A stretch of 64,000 bases of DNA from Azomonas macrocytogenes. Lineage in GTDB: Bacteria; Pseudomonadota; Gammaproteobacteria; Pseudomonadales; Pseudomonadaceae. This document shows positions 29,971 to 40,000 of this stretch, piece after piece. The notes under the pieces were generated by a model that saw nothing but the letters and a program-made list of their open reading frames with translations, did not search any database and was not told the origin of the DNA. The position numbers and the translations under genes are program-made. Location: assembly GCF_014191985.1 (NCBI RefSeq), contig NZ_JACHXI010000001.1:124001-188000 (forward strand), given 5' to 3'. Position 1 is the stretch's first letter. The number at the start of each line of letters is the position of its first letter.

Positions 29971-31110
29971 ATGCAGGCTTCTTTATCCAGGGAATTGACT
30001 TCATCCCGCTGGGCGACCAGCGCTATTTTCCTGGTCAATGGGGTAGGCATTGGCTCGTGGGCCGCTGCCATTCCCGGCATCAAGACCGCATTCGCCTTGA
30101 CGGACGGCCAACTGAGCCTGGTACTGCTGGCCATGACCGTGGGTGCCATGCTCCTCATGCCGCTGACGGGCCTGCTGGCACCACGGCTGGGCGGTCCCGG
30201 TGTGCTGGTACGCTATGCCGGCATCCTGTTCGCCGTCGCCCTGGCTCTTCCAGGCTTGTCCGGCTCGCTGGCCATGTTGACAGGAGCGGCATTCCTGCTT
30301 GGCGCCAGCAACGGCCTGCTCGATGTTTCGATGAACGCTTACGCCAGCAGCCTCGAAAAGCACTGGGCAAGACCAATCATGTCGTCATTTCATGCGGCCT
30401 GGAGCCTGGGCGGGCTGATCGGAGCTTCGTTATCCGGCCTGTTACTGCATCAGGGTATGTCCGTGTCCTGGCTGCTGCTTACCGACACGCTCCTGGTTGG
30501 CCTGTGCACCCTTGGCGTCTCACCCTGGCTGCGCCCGGATCAGGAAGAAAGTGAAGGCGGCCATGGCCTACGTTGGCCGGATCGACAGATACTGAGTATA
30601 GGCGTCATCGCCCTCTTGTCGCTGATGATCGAAGGAGCCATCACGGACTGGAGCGGGGTGTACCTGAAGGACATACTTCAGGTTTCGACTGCCGCGGCCG
30701 CAACAGGATTCGCCGCCTTTTCGCTGACCATGCTGGCCGGCCGGCTGACCGGCGACAGACTCGTTCAGGCCCAGGGCCGAGTCCGCATCCTCAGCCTGGG
30801 TGCCCTGCTGGCCGGCCTGGGCCTCTTGCTGGTCGTGATGGCGGGCTACCCCGCGCTGGCCATTAGCGGCTTTGCCCTAGCGGGCCTGGGCCTGTCCAAC
30901 GTCGTGCCGATAGCCTTCAGCCTCTGCGGCCAACGGGCCGCATCCCCAGCGATAGGCGTGTCGATGGCCGCGACCATGGGCTATATGGGGCTACTGGCAG
31001 GCCCACCGCTCATGGGGCTGGTTTCCACACATTACGGCCTGAGATCTGCCATGGGGCTACTGGCCTGCAGTTGCCTGCTGGTCATCCTGCTTTCGGCGAA
31101 ACAACGTTGA
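29971..31110 (+). CDS. MFS transporter (YbjJ-like)
   Basis: 379 residues, with about 12 hydrophobic helices and no soluble domains. The first helix carries FLVNGVGIGSWAAAIPGI, and the loop after helix 4 contains NGLLDVSMNAYASSLE, a motif seen in the YbjJ/fucose-permease-like branch of the major facilitator superfamily. Substrate cannot be told from sequence. The ribosome binding site is weak (CGAGACAACTGC). The gene stands between the small ORF after dmeF and the convergent SDR gene. Confidence 0.82.
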   Translation: MQASLSRELTSSRWATSAIFLVNGVGIGSWAAAIPGIKTAFALTDGQLSLVLLAMTVGAMLLMPLTGLLAPRLGGPGVLVRYAGILFAVALALPGLSGSLAMLTGAAFLLGASNGLLDVSMNAYASSLEKHWARPIMSSFHAAWSLGGLIGASLSGLLLHQGMSVSWLLLTDTLLVGLCTLGVSPWLRPDQEESEGGHGLRWPDRQILSIGVIALLSLMIEGAITDWSGVYLKDILQVSTAAAATGFAAFSLTMLAGRLTGDRLVQAQGRVRILSLGALLAGLGLLLVVMAGYPALAISGFALAGLGLSNVVPIAFSLCGQRAASPAIGVSMAATMGYMGLLAGPPLMGLVSTHYGLRSAMGLLACSCLLVILLSAKQR

Positions 31111-31150
31111 GCGAAAAGCTCCAAGGCCTCGGTAGCGGCATCTTGCGCAA

Positions 31151-32008
31151 TCACCCATTAATGATCGATCCCCCGTTGACATGCATTACCTGGCCGGTGA
31201 CATACGACGAGTCATTGCTGGCCAGATAGACATAGGCCGTTGCAACTTCCTCCGGTTGTCCCGGACGCTTCATCGGTGTTTGCGCGCCGAATTCCTCAAC
31301 CTTTTCCGTGGGGAAAGTCGAAGGAATCAGCGGAGTCCAGATCGGCCCCGGCGCGACGGCATTCACCCGAATACCGCGCTCCACCAGATTGAGCGCCAGT
31401 GAGCGGGTGAAAGCGGTGATCGCCCCCTTGGTCGAGGAGTAGTCGATCAGCATCGGGTTGCCCTTGTAGGCAGTGACCGAGGTGGTATTGATGATCGAAC
31501 TGCCTTCGGCCAGATGCGGCAGAGCAGCCTTGGTCAGTTGGAACATACCGAAGATATTGGTACGAAAGGTTCGCTCCCACTGCTCCTCGCTGATATCTTC
31601 CAAGCCCTTCTGGGGATGCTGTTCGCCGGCATTGTTGACCACGATATCCACCTGCCCCAGATTTGCCACCGTATCGGCAACCACTTTCCGGCAAAAATCC
31701 GCGTCGGCGATATCGCCGGCATAGGCCAGACAGCGATGTCCCTGCTCTTGCACGACCTGACAGGTTTCTTCGGCATCCTGGTTCTGATCGAGATAAAGCA
31801 CTACCACATCGGCACCCTCGCGAGCGAAAAGCACCGCGACTGAACGGCCAATGCCGCTATCGCCACCACTGATGATGGCCACTTTACCCTCCAGCTTGCC
31901 CGCGGCCTTGTAGTTCTCGCCCTTGTATGCCGGACGTGGATTCATCTCGCTTTCTTTGCCCGGTTCGGCCTGTTGCTGGGGGGGAAGTGTTTTTTTGGTC
32001 TCGGACAT
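31151..32008 (-). CDS. Short-chain dehydrogenase/reductase (YghA/stress-type)
   Basis: 285 residues with a strong GGAGG ribosome binding site. After a 38-residue polar N-terminal extension (KTLPPQQQAEPGKES), a classical SDR follows: TGxxxGIG-like cofactor motif SGGDSGIGRS near residues 47-56, NNAG near 125, the catalytic Ser in NTTSVTAY and YSSTK (Tyr-x3-Lys). The extended N-terminus and the GGSIING end match the YghA/general-stress glucose-dehydrogenase-like subgroup common in pseudomonads. It is an NAD(P)-dependent oxidoreductase; the substrate is unknown. It is convergent with the MFS gene, 40 bases apart. Confidence 0.87.
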   Translation of the reverse strand: MSETKKTLPPQQQAEPGKESEMNPRPAYKGENYKAAGKLEGKVAIISGGDSGIGRSVAVLFAREGADVVVLYLDQNQDAEETCQVVQEQGHRCLAYAGDIADADFCRKVVADTVANLGQVDIVVNNAGEQHPQKGLEDISEEQWERTFRTNIFGMFQLTKAALPHLAEGSSIINTTSVTAYKGNPMLIDYSSTKGAITAFTRSLALNLVERGIRVNAVAPGPIWTPLIPSTFPTEKVEEFGAQTPMKRPGQPEEVATAYVYLASNDSSYVTGQVMHVNGGSIING

Positions 32009-32146
32009 GGTCGCCTCCGTCTTTTCTGGTGGGTCTTCTGAAAAGGACGGTGACCGAACGGGATAAGTTTCTACTGGCCAGATGAGCGGAAAAGGCTGGA
32101 AATTCAGCGAAAAGCCAATCTTACAGAATCGGCGTTGGCAGGCAGA

Positions 32147-33721
32147 TCAATCCTCAAGCTCCGCCAGGTCCAGTTTCATATTGCCATCCCAGCCCCCTCC
32201 CAACGCGGCGATCAACTGAACGCTGGCCAGCAGGCGGTTGACCAGCACGGTCAGGGCCGAACGTTCGCTGCTCAGTGCAGCAGTCTGCTGCACGACCACG
32301 TCCGTATAGTCGACCAAGCCAGCCCGGTACTGGTTTTCCATCATGCGTGAGGATGCCTGCGCGGCTACCACCGCTTCCTGACGAGTTATCGCCTCCCGGT
32401 TCAGGGTCAGCAGTTGGACCATATAGTCCTCGACTTCCTGCAGGCTGGTCAGCACGGTCTGCCGATAGGTGGCGACCGCCTCCTGATGACTGGCCTTGGC
32501 CTGGTCGTACTCGCCCAGGCGCGTACCGAAATCGAAGAGCGTCCAACTGAGCTGCGGGGCAATGGACCAGTAGCGGTTAGGCACGGTAAGCAGCCCTTGG
32601 GTCACACTGCTGGAATAACCACCATTGGCAGTCACGTTCAATGTAGGGAACCAAGCTGCCTTGGCGGTGCCGATAGAAGCGTTGGCAGCTTTGACTCGCC
32701 GTTCTGCTGCAGCCACATCCGGGCGCCGCTCCAGCAAGACGGAAGGCAGGCTCGGTGGGACATCCGGTAATACCGGCAGGGTTTCCCGCGCAGCGATGCT
32801 CATTTCTGACGGCGCGACACCAATCAACATCGCAATTGCGTGTTCATACTGGGCACGCTGCCAGTGCAGATCGATGGCATCCGATTCGGCACTTTTGAGC
32901 TGAGCTTGCGCCTGGGTCACGTCCGATCTCGGTACGATCCCGACCCGGTACTGATTTTCCGTCAGGCGCAACGAACGAGCGTATGCCTGGACAGTGCGAT
33001 CCAGCAGTTGCTGCTGGGCATCGGTAACGCGCAATTGCATATAGGCCTGAACCAGCTCGGACTGCTGGCTCAAACGCACGGCCGCCCAGTCGGCAGCGCT
33101 GGCTTTGGCATTGGCTCGACCATTTTCCAGGCTGCGCCGCAACCGTCCCCAGATATCGGCCTCCCAGGATGTATTCAGCCCGATGTCGTAATTCTTGGTG
33201 ATGACAGTACTATTGCCGCTACTGTTGTTATTACTACTCGAACTATCGCCATCACTATCATCACTACTACTGCTACTACTGCTGCTGTTACTACTGCCGC
33301 TGTCCTGAATGTAATAGTAACCACCGCCGCTGGTCGCGGCCCGACCACCGCTGGAACCGCGCCCGGAACGGGTGTAGTCGGAACTCGATTGCAACGTGGG
33401 AAACAACGCAGCCCAGGTCGTGCGACGCAACCCAGCAGCCTGGCGGTACTGCGCTTCCGCCACAATGATGTTCTGGTTGGAGGTATTCAACCGCTCGATC
33501 AGCGCATTCAACTCAGGATCGTTATACAACTCCCACCACTTATCGTCGCGAAATCCATCGGCCGGCATCGCGTCCTTCCAACCCGGCGGCGCTTCCACAA
33601 AATAGTCGGACTGAGCGACTTCCGGGCGCTCATAGTCCGGCCCCAGCGTGCAACCTGCCAGACTCAGCACCGCGATACCGAGAACCAGCAAACGCGGGAT
33701 AAAGGCGTGAAGCAGAATCAT
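32147..33721 (-). CDS. opmB: RND efflux outer-membrane factor (OpmB/NodT family lipoprotein)
   Basis: 524 residues from the ATG at 33719-33721, overlapping the muxC stop as ATGA. Lipoprotein signal with lipobox LAGC (Cys24), then two TolC-type OEP domains; the first begins near GWKDAMPADGFRDDKWWELY, and LPVLPDVPPSLPSVLLERRPDV marks the middle. It forms the trimeric outer-membrane channel of the pump. Residues 141-171 are an almost pure Ser/Asp/Asn/Gly stretch encoded by TACT/TGCT-like repeats, sitting between the segments expected to form the first two barrel strands, so in an extracellular loop. Last gene of muxABC-opmB. Confidence 0.9.
   Translation of the reverse strand: MILLHAFIPRLLVLGIAVLSLAGCTLGPDYERPEVAQSDYFVEAPPGWKDAMPADGFRDDKWWELYNDPELNALIERLNTSNQNIIVAEAQYRQAAGLRRTTWAALFPTLQSSSDYTRSGRGSSGGRAATSGGGYYYIQDSGSSNSSSSSSSSDDSDGDSSSSNNNSSGNSTVITKNYDIGLNTSWEADIWGRLRRSLENGRANAKASAADWAAVRLSQQSELVQAYMQLRVTDAQQQLLDRTVQAYARSLRLTENQYRVGIVPRSDVTQAQAQLKSAESDAIDLHWQRAQYEHAIAMLIGVAPSEMSIAARETLPVLPDVPPSLPSVLLERRPDVAAAERRVKAANASIGTAKAAWFPTLNVTANGGYSSSVTQGLLTVPNRYWSIAPQLSWTLFDFGTRLGEYDQAKASHQEAVATYRQTVLTSLQEVEDYMVQLLTLNREAITRQEAVVAAQASSRMMENQYRAGLVDYTDVVVQQTAALSSERSALTVLVNRLLASVQLIAALGGGWDGNMKLDLAELED
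33209..33301 (-). repeat. Ser-rich low-complexity coding repeat in opmB
   Basis: The plus strand shows tandem ACTACT/CTACTG-like triplets here. They encode residues 141-171 of the outer-membrane factor, mainly Ser with Asp and Asn. Triplet repeats like this can change length by slippage without breaking the frame. Confidence 0.75.
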
Positions 33722-36700
33722 AGTGGACGTTCCAGGGCAGCATCGATGCGAGTGCCACGCCAGCGGCTGAACCGATGGCGCAGTGTATCGAAATACAGGT
33801 ACACCACCGGCGTGGTGTAAAGCGTGAGAATCTGGCTCAGAAACAGCCCACCAATGATTGCCAGCCCCAGCGGCTGACGCATCTCCGAGCCCTCGGCGCC
33901 ACCGATCAGCAGCGGCAACGCACCCAGGATCGCGGCTAGCGTGGTCATCAGGATCGGACGGAAGCGCAGCAGGCAAGCCTGACGGATGGATTCGGTGGTC
34001 GAGAGCTTTTCGCCCCGCTCCAGTTGCAACGCCAGGTCGATCATCATGATGGCGTTTTTCTTTACCACGCCGATCAGAAGAAACAGCCCCAGCAACGAAA
34101 TCAGGCTGAACTGCTGGCCGGTGACCATGATCGCCAGCAAGGCGCCGACCCCGGCCGAAGGCAGTGTAGAGAGGATAGTCAGTGGGTGGATATAGCTTTC
34201 GTACAGAATACCAAGAGTGATGTACACCACGATCAGCGCACCGAAAATCATCAGCGGCTGCCCTTGCTGAGTGCTCTGAAAAGCGCTGGCGGTGCCGCCC
34301 ATGCGCCCCTGCACCGAACTGGGCAGGCCGATGGCAGCCACGGCTCGCTCGATGGCCTGGGTGGCTTCCTCCAGGCTGACGCCTGGAGCCAAATCAAAGT
34401 CGATGTTTTCGGCAGCGAACTGACCTTCATGGTTGACCCGATCTTCCTCCAGGGTGGACTCGTAGCGGGTGAACGAAGTAACCGGCACTTTGCTGCCGCT
34501 ATCGGTAATCACATAGAGGCTATCCAACGCTGTCACGTACTGGGCGAACGCCGGATCGATCTCCATTACCACCTTGTACTGGTTCAGGCTTTCGTAAATG
34601 GTGGAGACTTGCCGCTGGCTGTAGGAATTGTTCAACAGCGTGGTCAGCGTACTCATGTCGATCCCCATCCGCTTGGCGGCATCGCGATCCACCCGCAGAG
34701 TGATCTGCTGAGCACCTTCGCCGTCGTTGGCATCGATGCTGGTCAGCTGCGGTAGTTGCTTCAACGCCTGGATGACTTTGGGGAGCCAGCTTCGCAAGGC
34801 GTCCAGATCGTCAGACAGCAAGTTGTAGGCGTACGGGGAACTACTCTGCCGCCCGCCTCCCAGTTGCAGGTCCTGATCAGCCATCAGGAATATTCGCGCC
34901 CCGGGAATCTTTGGCTGGTTGCGACGGATACGTTCGATGACCTGCTGCGCCGAAACCCCCTCGCGCTCGGCCAGCGGCTTCAACCGCACGATCATGAAAG
35001 CGTTGTTGACGCCGCTCTGTCCACCCAGATAAGCCCCCACGCCCTCCACGGCCGGGTCGGCCATGATGGCCTGGCGGAACAGCTCCATCTTGGGCTGCAT
35101 GATCTGGAAGGAGAGCCCGTTGTCGCCCCGGGCGAAGCCGGTGATCTGGCCAGTGTCCTGCTGCGGCAGGAAGGTCTTGGGCACCTTTACATAGAGCACG
35201 ACGTTGCAGACGATAGTAGCCAGTAGAATGGCCAGGGTCAGCCGACGGTGCCGCAACACCCAATTCAGACTGCGCTCGTAATACTTCAATAACCATTCAT
35301 GGGAAACCTGGCTCCAGTGCTGCAGGCGATTCTCGTGAGCCGGGTCATGCGGCGTCAGCCAGCGGGCACAGAGCATCGGGGTCAATGTCAGGGAAACCAG
35401 CAGGGAAACGATGATCGCCGCCGCCAGGGTGATGGAAAACTCGAAGAACAGCCGCTCGACGATCCCGCCCATGAACAGAATGGAAACGAACACGGCAACC
35501 AGAGAGATATTCATCGACAATAGGGTGAAGCCCACTTCCTGGCTGCCGCGATACGCTGCGCGCAAGGGCGGTACGCCATCGTCGATATGCCGGGCGATGT
35601 TTTCCAGCACCACGATGGCGTCGTCCACCACCAGGCCGGCAGCCAGAATAAGCGCCATCAGCGAAAGCGTGTTGAGCGAAAAATCCAGCAGATACATCAC
35701 GGCGAACGTACCCACCAGGGAAATCGGCACGGCCAGCGCGGGAATCAGGGCACTGCGCAGACGGCCAAGAAACAGCAGCACCAGTAGCATCACCAGCCCC
35801 ACGGAGATCAGCAGCGTGATTTCCGCTTCGTGTAGCGTGGCGCGGATCGACGGAGAACGATCCATCGCAATTTTCATTTCCATCGACGCCGGCATGATCG
35901 CTTGTAATGCGGGCAGTTCGGCCTTGATCGCCTCGATGGTCTCGATGATATTGGCATCGGCCTGCCGGCTGACAACCAACAGCACCGCCTGATCGTTGTT
36001 GAACAGCCCAGCGTTGTAGCGATCCTCCGTGGAATCGCTGATTTTGGCTACATCGCCCAGACGCAGAATGCTGCCGTCCTGCTGGCGAATGATCAATGGC
36101 CGATAATCCGCCGCCTTGTACAGTTGCTCGCTGGCACCGATCTGCCAATGCAATTCGGCGTTTTCCAGCATACCCTTGGGCTGGCGCACATTGGCATCGG
36201 CAATGGTCTGACGCACCTCCTCCAAAGAAACGCCGTACTGCTCCAATTGCTTGGGTTGCAATTCGACCCGCACTGCCGGCAGCGAGCTGCCACCCACCTG
36301 AATTTGCCCGACCCCGGAAACCTGGGAAAGCTTCTGCGCCAGAATACTGGACGCCAGATCGTAGAGCTTGCCACGGTCCAGGATGCTCGAGGTCACGGCC
36401 AGCACCATGACCGGCGATTGGGCCGGGTTGATCTTGCGGTAGGTCGGCATGCTGCGCATACCACTGGGCAACAGGTTACGCGACGCATTGATAGCCGCCT
36501 GGACCTCGCGCGCGGCCGTGTTGATGTCACGATCCATGTCGAACTGAACGATGATCCGCGTCGAACCCAGCGTGCTGCGGCTGCTCATCTGGTTGACCCC
36601 GGCAATCGTACCCAGCGCTCGCTCGAGCGGCGTAGCCACACTGGAGGCCATGGTTTCCGGGCTGGCGCCAGCCAACGCAGCGTCCACGGTGATGACCGGA

Positions 36701-36825
36701 AAGTCCATCCGCGGTAACGGCGAGACGGGCAACAAGCCAAAACTCACCGCGCCCAACAGCAGAATGGCAATGCTCAGCAGCATGGTCGCCACCGGACGGG
36801 CGATGAACGGGGCCGAGAGATTCAT
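33718..36825 (-). CDS. muxC: RND multidrug efflux transporter MuxC/MdtC type
   Basis: 1035 residues from the ATG at 36823-36825; a GTG six codons earlier is also in frame. It starts MNLSAPFIARPVATMLLSIA and has the RND layout: 12 transmembrane helices and two large periplasmic loops. The helix-4 proton-relay pair is seen in AAGLVVDDAIVVLENI (two adjacent Asp). The sequence follows E. coli MdtC from end to end (GSTRIIVQFDMDRDIN, then TYRKINPAQSPVM). Together with MuxB it forms a heterotrimeric inner-membrane pump driven by protons. Third gene of the operon, 34 bases after muxB. Confidence 0.93.
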   Translation of the reverse strand: MNLSAPFIARPVATMLLSIAILLLGAVSFGLLPVSPLPRMDFPVITVDAALAGASPETMASSVATPLERALGTIAGVNQMSSRSTLGSTRIIVQFDMDRDINTAAREVQAAINASRNLLPSGMRSMPTYRKINPAQSPVMVLAVTSSILDRGKLYDLASSILAQKLSQVSGVGQIQVGGSSLPAVRVELQPKQLEQYGVSLEEVRQTIADANVRQPKGMLENAELHWQIGASEQLYKAADYRPLIIRQQDGSILRLGDVAKISDSTEDRYNAGLFNNDQAVLLVVSRQADANIIETIEAIKAELPALQAIMPASMEMKIAMDRSPSIRATLHEAEITLLISVGLVMLLVLLFLGRLRSALIPALAVPISLVGTFAVMYLLDFSLNTLSLMALILAAGLVVDDAIVVLENIARHIDDGVPPLRAAYRGSQEVGFTLLSMNISLVAVFVSILFMGGIVERLFFEFSITLAAAIIVSLLVSLTLTPMLCARWLTPHDPAHENRLQHWSQVSHEWLLKYYERSLNWVLRHRRLTLAILLATIVCNVVLYVKVPKTFLPQQDTGQITGFARGDNGLSFQIMQPKMELFRQAIMADPAVEGVGAYLGGQSGVNNAFMIVRLKPLAEREGVSAQQVIERIRRNQPKIPGARIFLMADQDLQLGGGRQSSSPYAYNLLSDDLDALRSWLPKVIQALKQLPQLTSIDANDGEGAQQITLRVDRDAAKRMGIDMSTLTTLLNNSYSQRQVSTIYESLNQYKVVMEIDPAFAQYVTALDSLYVITDSGSKVPVTSFTRYESTLEEDRVNHEGQFAAENIDFDLAPGVSLEEATQAIERAVAAIGLPSSVQGRMGGTASAFQSTQQGQPLMIFGALIVVYITLGILYESYIHPLTILSTLPSAGVGALLAIMVTGQQFSLISLLGLFLLIGVVKKNAIMMIDLALQLERGEKLSTTESIRQACLLRFRPILMTTLAAILGALPLLIGGAEGSEMRQPLGLAIIGGLFLSQILTLYTTPVVYLYFDTLRHRFSRWRGTRIDAALERPL

Positions 36826-36859
36826 GAAAGCGCAATCCGCCACGAGAGCAACCCGTTTT

Positions 36860-39800
36860 TCATGCCTGACTCTCCACGGCCGGCTCGCGGCGATGGCCGA
36901 AACGCTCGCCCAGACGATCGAAGAACAGATAAATCACCGGTGTGGTGAATAGCGTGAGGACCTGACTGAGCAGCAAGCCACCGACCAGTGTCAGCCCCAG
37001 AGGTTGACGCAGTTCCGCTCCGGCGCCACTGGACAGCATCAGCGGAATGGCACCGAACAGCGCCGCCAGGGTCGTCATCAGAATCGGCCGGAAACGCAGC
37101 AACGCGGCCTGATAGATGGCTTGTTCCGGTGGCATGCCCTGGTTGCGTTCGGCATCCAGCGCGAAGTCGATCATCATGATCGCGTTCTTCTTGACGATAC
37201 CGATCAGCAGGATGATGCCGATGATGGCGATCAGGTCCAGATCGCGCCCGGAAATCAGCAGCGCCAGCAACGCCCCGACCGCTGCCGAGGGTAGCGTCGA
37301 GAGGATGGTGATCGGATGGATATAGCTCTCATAAAGGACGCCCAGCACGATGTACATGGTCACGACAGCCGCCAGGATCAGCAGCAGCGTACTGGACAGC
37401 GATGCCCGGAAAGCTTCGGCGGCCCCCTGGAAACGACTCTGGATACCCAACGGCAGATCGATCTCCTGTTCCGTCTGCTCGATGATTTCCACCGCCTGCC
37501 CCAGGGACACGCCCTTGGTCAGATTGAAGGAAAGCGTCACCGCCGGAAATTGGCCGATGTGGTTGATCACCAGCGGTGCCGAACGCTGTTCGATCCGCGC
37601 CAGGTTGGATAACCGGATCGGTTGATTGACGGTGCTCGTCGTGCTGGTATTGGTGTTCGTCGTACTGGTCGTGGTCGTACCGCTACTGTCCAGATTGCCG
37701 CTGACGAAAATCTTCTCCAGCGCCTCCGGACCGATTTCGTTGCCGCCGGCCAGCTCCAGCACCACGCGATACTGGCTGGCCTGGGTATAGATGGTGGAAA
37801 TCTGCCGCTGGCCGAAGGCGTCATACAAGGCATTGGTGATGCTGGAGATCGGCACGCCCAGGCGTGAAGCCGCATCGCGATCGATCACCAGATAGGCTTG
37901 CAGCCCCTGGTTCTGCAGATCGCTGGCCACGTCGGACAATTCCGGTCGCGCTTTCAGCGCCTGCACCAGTTTCGGTACCCATTCTTCGAGCAGGTCGTTA
38001 TCCGGGGTTTCCAGGGTGAACTGGTACTGAGTGCGGCTGACCCGGTCTTCGACGCTCAGATCCTGTACCGGCTGCATATACAAGGCGATGCCCGGCAGTG
38101 CCGCGACTTGCGGGCGCAAGCGCTCGATCACCTCGCTGGCCGCCACATCGCGCTCGGCATAGGGTTTGAGGTTGATCAGCAAGCGCCCGCTGTTGAGGGT
38201 GGTGTTGTCACCGTCCACTCCGATATAGGAGGTCAGGCTTTGCACCGCCGGATCGGCCAGTACGATCCGGGCCACCTCCTGCTGGCGCACGCTCATGGCG
38301 GCGAAGGAAATCGACTGCGGTGCCTCAGTGATGCCCTGGATCGCACCGGTATCCTGACTCGGGAAAAAACCCTTGGGCACTGCCAGATAAAGCACCACGG
38401 TCAAGCCCAGGGTAAGCACCGCGATCAGCAGCGTCAGTGGCTGATGCCGCAAGACCCAGCGCAGGCAATGGGCGTAGCCCTTGATCAGGCGACTGACCCA
38501 GTCGTTGTCATGATCGTGGGCTGCAACCTTGAGCAGACGCCCGCACATCATCGGCGTCAGGGTGAGGGAAACCACCAGCGAAATCAGAATGGAGACCGCC
38601 AGGGTGATGGCGAATTCGCGGAACAGGCGCCCGACCACATCCTGCATGAACAACAACGGAATCAGCACGGCGATCAGGGAAAAGGTCAGCGAAACCAAGG
38701 TAAAGCCGATCTGGCTGGCACCTTTGAGCGCCGCCTGCAATGGCGTCTCCCCTTCCTCGATATGGCGGGCGATGTTTTCCAGCATGACGATGGCATCGTC
38801 CACCACGAAGCCAGTAGCGATGGTCAGAGCCATCAGCGTCAGGTTATTCAACGAATAACCAGCCAGATGCATGATCGCAAAGGTGCCAACCAGCGACAGC
38901 GGCACCGCGATGGAAGGAATCAGCGTCGCCGACAGGCGCTTCAGAAAGATGAAGGTCACCAGCACCACCAGCCCGACGGCCAGCATCATTTCGTGCTGCA
39001 CATCGTTGATCGCCGCACTGATGGTCTGGGTCCGGTCGGTCAGGATCTGCACATCCAGACCGGACGGCATGCTGGCGACCACTTGTGGCAGCAACCGCTT
39101 GATGCCTTGCACCGTCTGAATCACGTTGGCGCCCGGCTGGCGCTGGATATTCAGCAATACCGCATGGTTCTCATTGGCCCAGGCCGCCAGCCGGTCGTTT
39201 TCCGCACCATCGGTGATGGTCGCGATATCCTGCAAACGCAAGGTGGCACCGTTCAGATAAGACAGAATCAGTTGCGCGTATTCCTCGGGCGAGCGCAGCT
39301 GGTCGTTGGCATCCAGGGTCGAGACGCGGGTCGGTCCGTCGAAACTGCCTTTGGGCTGGTTGACGTTGGACTCACCGATGAGACTGCGCACATCGGCCAG
39401 GGACAGGCCATTCGAGGCCAGCGCCTCGGCATTGACCTTGATCCGCACGGCCGGGCGCTGACCGCCAGCGATGCTGACCATGCCAACCCCATTGATCTGC
39501 GCCAATTTCTGCGCCATGCGGGTATCGACCAAGTCGTAGAGCTTGGGTAGCGAGAGGGTGGGCGAGGTGATCGCCAGGGTCATGATCGGCGTATCTGCCG
39601 GATTGACCTTGTTATAGACCGGTGGCGCGGGCAGATCCTGGGGCAATAAATTGTCAGCCGCATTGATCGCAGCCTGGACCGATTGCTCGGCCACATCCAG
39701 CGAGACATCCAGGTTGAAACGCAGGGTGATGACCGAAGCACCGCCCGAACTGGTGGATGCCAGTTGGCTGAGACCGGGCATCTGGCCAAACTGTTTTTCC

Positions 39801-40000
39801 AACGGCGCAGTGACTGCGCTGGTCATGACCTCCGGGCTGGCTCCCGGATATAGCGTCAGCACCCGGATGGTCGGGTAATCCACCTGCGGCAACGCCGACA
39901 CCGGTAACAGGCGATAGGCGATCAGACCGGCGATGAAAATCGCGACCATCACCAGCGTGGTGGCAACCGGCCGCAGGATGAAGACGCGAGAGATATTCAT
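36860..40000 (-). CDS. muxB: RND multidrug efflux transporter MuxB/MdtB type
   Basis: 1046 residues, begins [20 protein letters not shown] and overlaps the muxA stop as ATGA. RND architecture with 12 helices and the helix-4 Asp pair in [16 protein letters not shown]. Homologous along its length to E. coli MdtB. Unusually, residues of about 771-790 are a Thr/Ser/Asn-rich run inserted before [20 protein letters not shown], where MdtB has only a short turn; the position corresponds to the porter/docking region of the second periplasmic loop. Second gene of muxABC-opmB. Confidence 0.93.
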   Translation of the reverse strand: MNISRVFILRPVATTLVMVAIFIAGLIAYRLLPVSALPQVDYPTIRVLTLYPGASPEVMTSAVTAPLEKQFGQMPGLSQLASTSSGGASVITLRFNLDVSLDVAEQSVQAAINAADNLLPQDLPAPPVYNKVNPADTPIMTLAITSPTLSLPKLYDLVDTRMAQKLAQINGVGMVSIAGGQRPAVRIKVNAEALASNGLSLADVRSLIGESNVNQPKGSFDGPTRVSTLDANDQLRSPEEYAQLILSYLNGATLRLQDIATITDGAENDRLAAWANENHAVLLNIQRQPGANVIQTVQGIKRLLPQVVASMPSGLDVQILTDRTQTISAAINDVQHEMMLAVGLVVLVTFIFLKRLSATLIPSIAVPLSLVGTFAIMHLAGYSLNNLTLMALTIATGFVVDDAIVMLENIARHIEEGETPLQAALKGASQIGFTLVSLTFSLIAVLIPLLFMQDVVGRLFREFAITLAVSILISLVVSLTLTPMMCGRLLKVAAHDHDNDWVSRLIKGYAHCLRWVLRHQPLTLLIAVLTLGLTVVLYLAVPKGFFPSQDTGAIQGITEAPQSISFAAMSVRQQEVARIVLADPAVQSLTSYIGVDGDNTTLNSGRLLINLKPYAERDVAASEVIERLRPQVAALPGIALYMQPVQDLSVEDRVSRTQYQFTLETPDNDLLEEWVPKLVQALKARPELSDVASDLQNQGLQAYLVIDRDAASRLGVPISSITNALYDAFGQRQISTIYTQASQYRVVLELAGGNEIGPEALEKIFVSGNLDSSGTTTTSTTNTNTSTTSTVNQPIRLSNLARIEQRSAPLVINHIGQFPAVTLSFNLTKGVSLGQAVEIIEQTEQEIDLPLGIQSRFQGAAEAFRASLSSTLLLILAAVVTMYIVLGVLYESYIHPITILSTLPSAAVGALLALLISGRDLDLIAIIGIILLIGIVKKNAIMMIDFALDAERNQGMPPEQAIYQAALLRFRPILMTTLAALFGAIPLMLSSGAGAELRQPLGLTLVGGLLLSQVLTLFTTPVIYLFFDRLGERFGHRREPAVESQA
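37627..37689 (-). repeat. Thr-rich low-complexity coding insertion in muxB
   Basis: Plus-strand GGT/CGT-rich triplets encode a run of Thr with Ser and Asn (about residues 771-791 of MuxB). The composition is unlike the rest of the protein, and the triplet repetition suggests expansion by slippage. Confidence 0.7.

Noticed and set aside
37898..39550. 550-codon open frame on the plus strand inside muxB
   Set aside because: Antisense shadow of a certain RND gene in high-GC-third-position DNA; the translation is Gln/His/Asp-rich with no family resemblance and no ribosome binding site.
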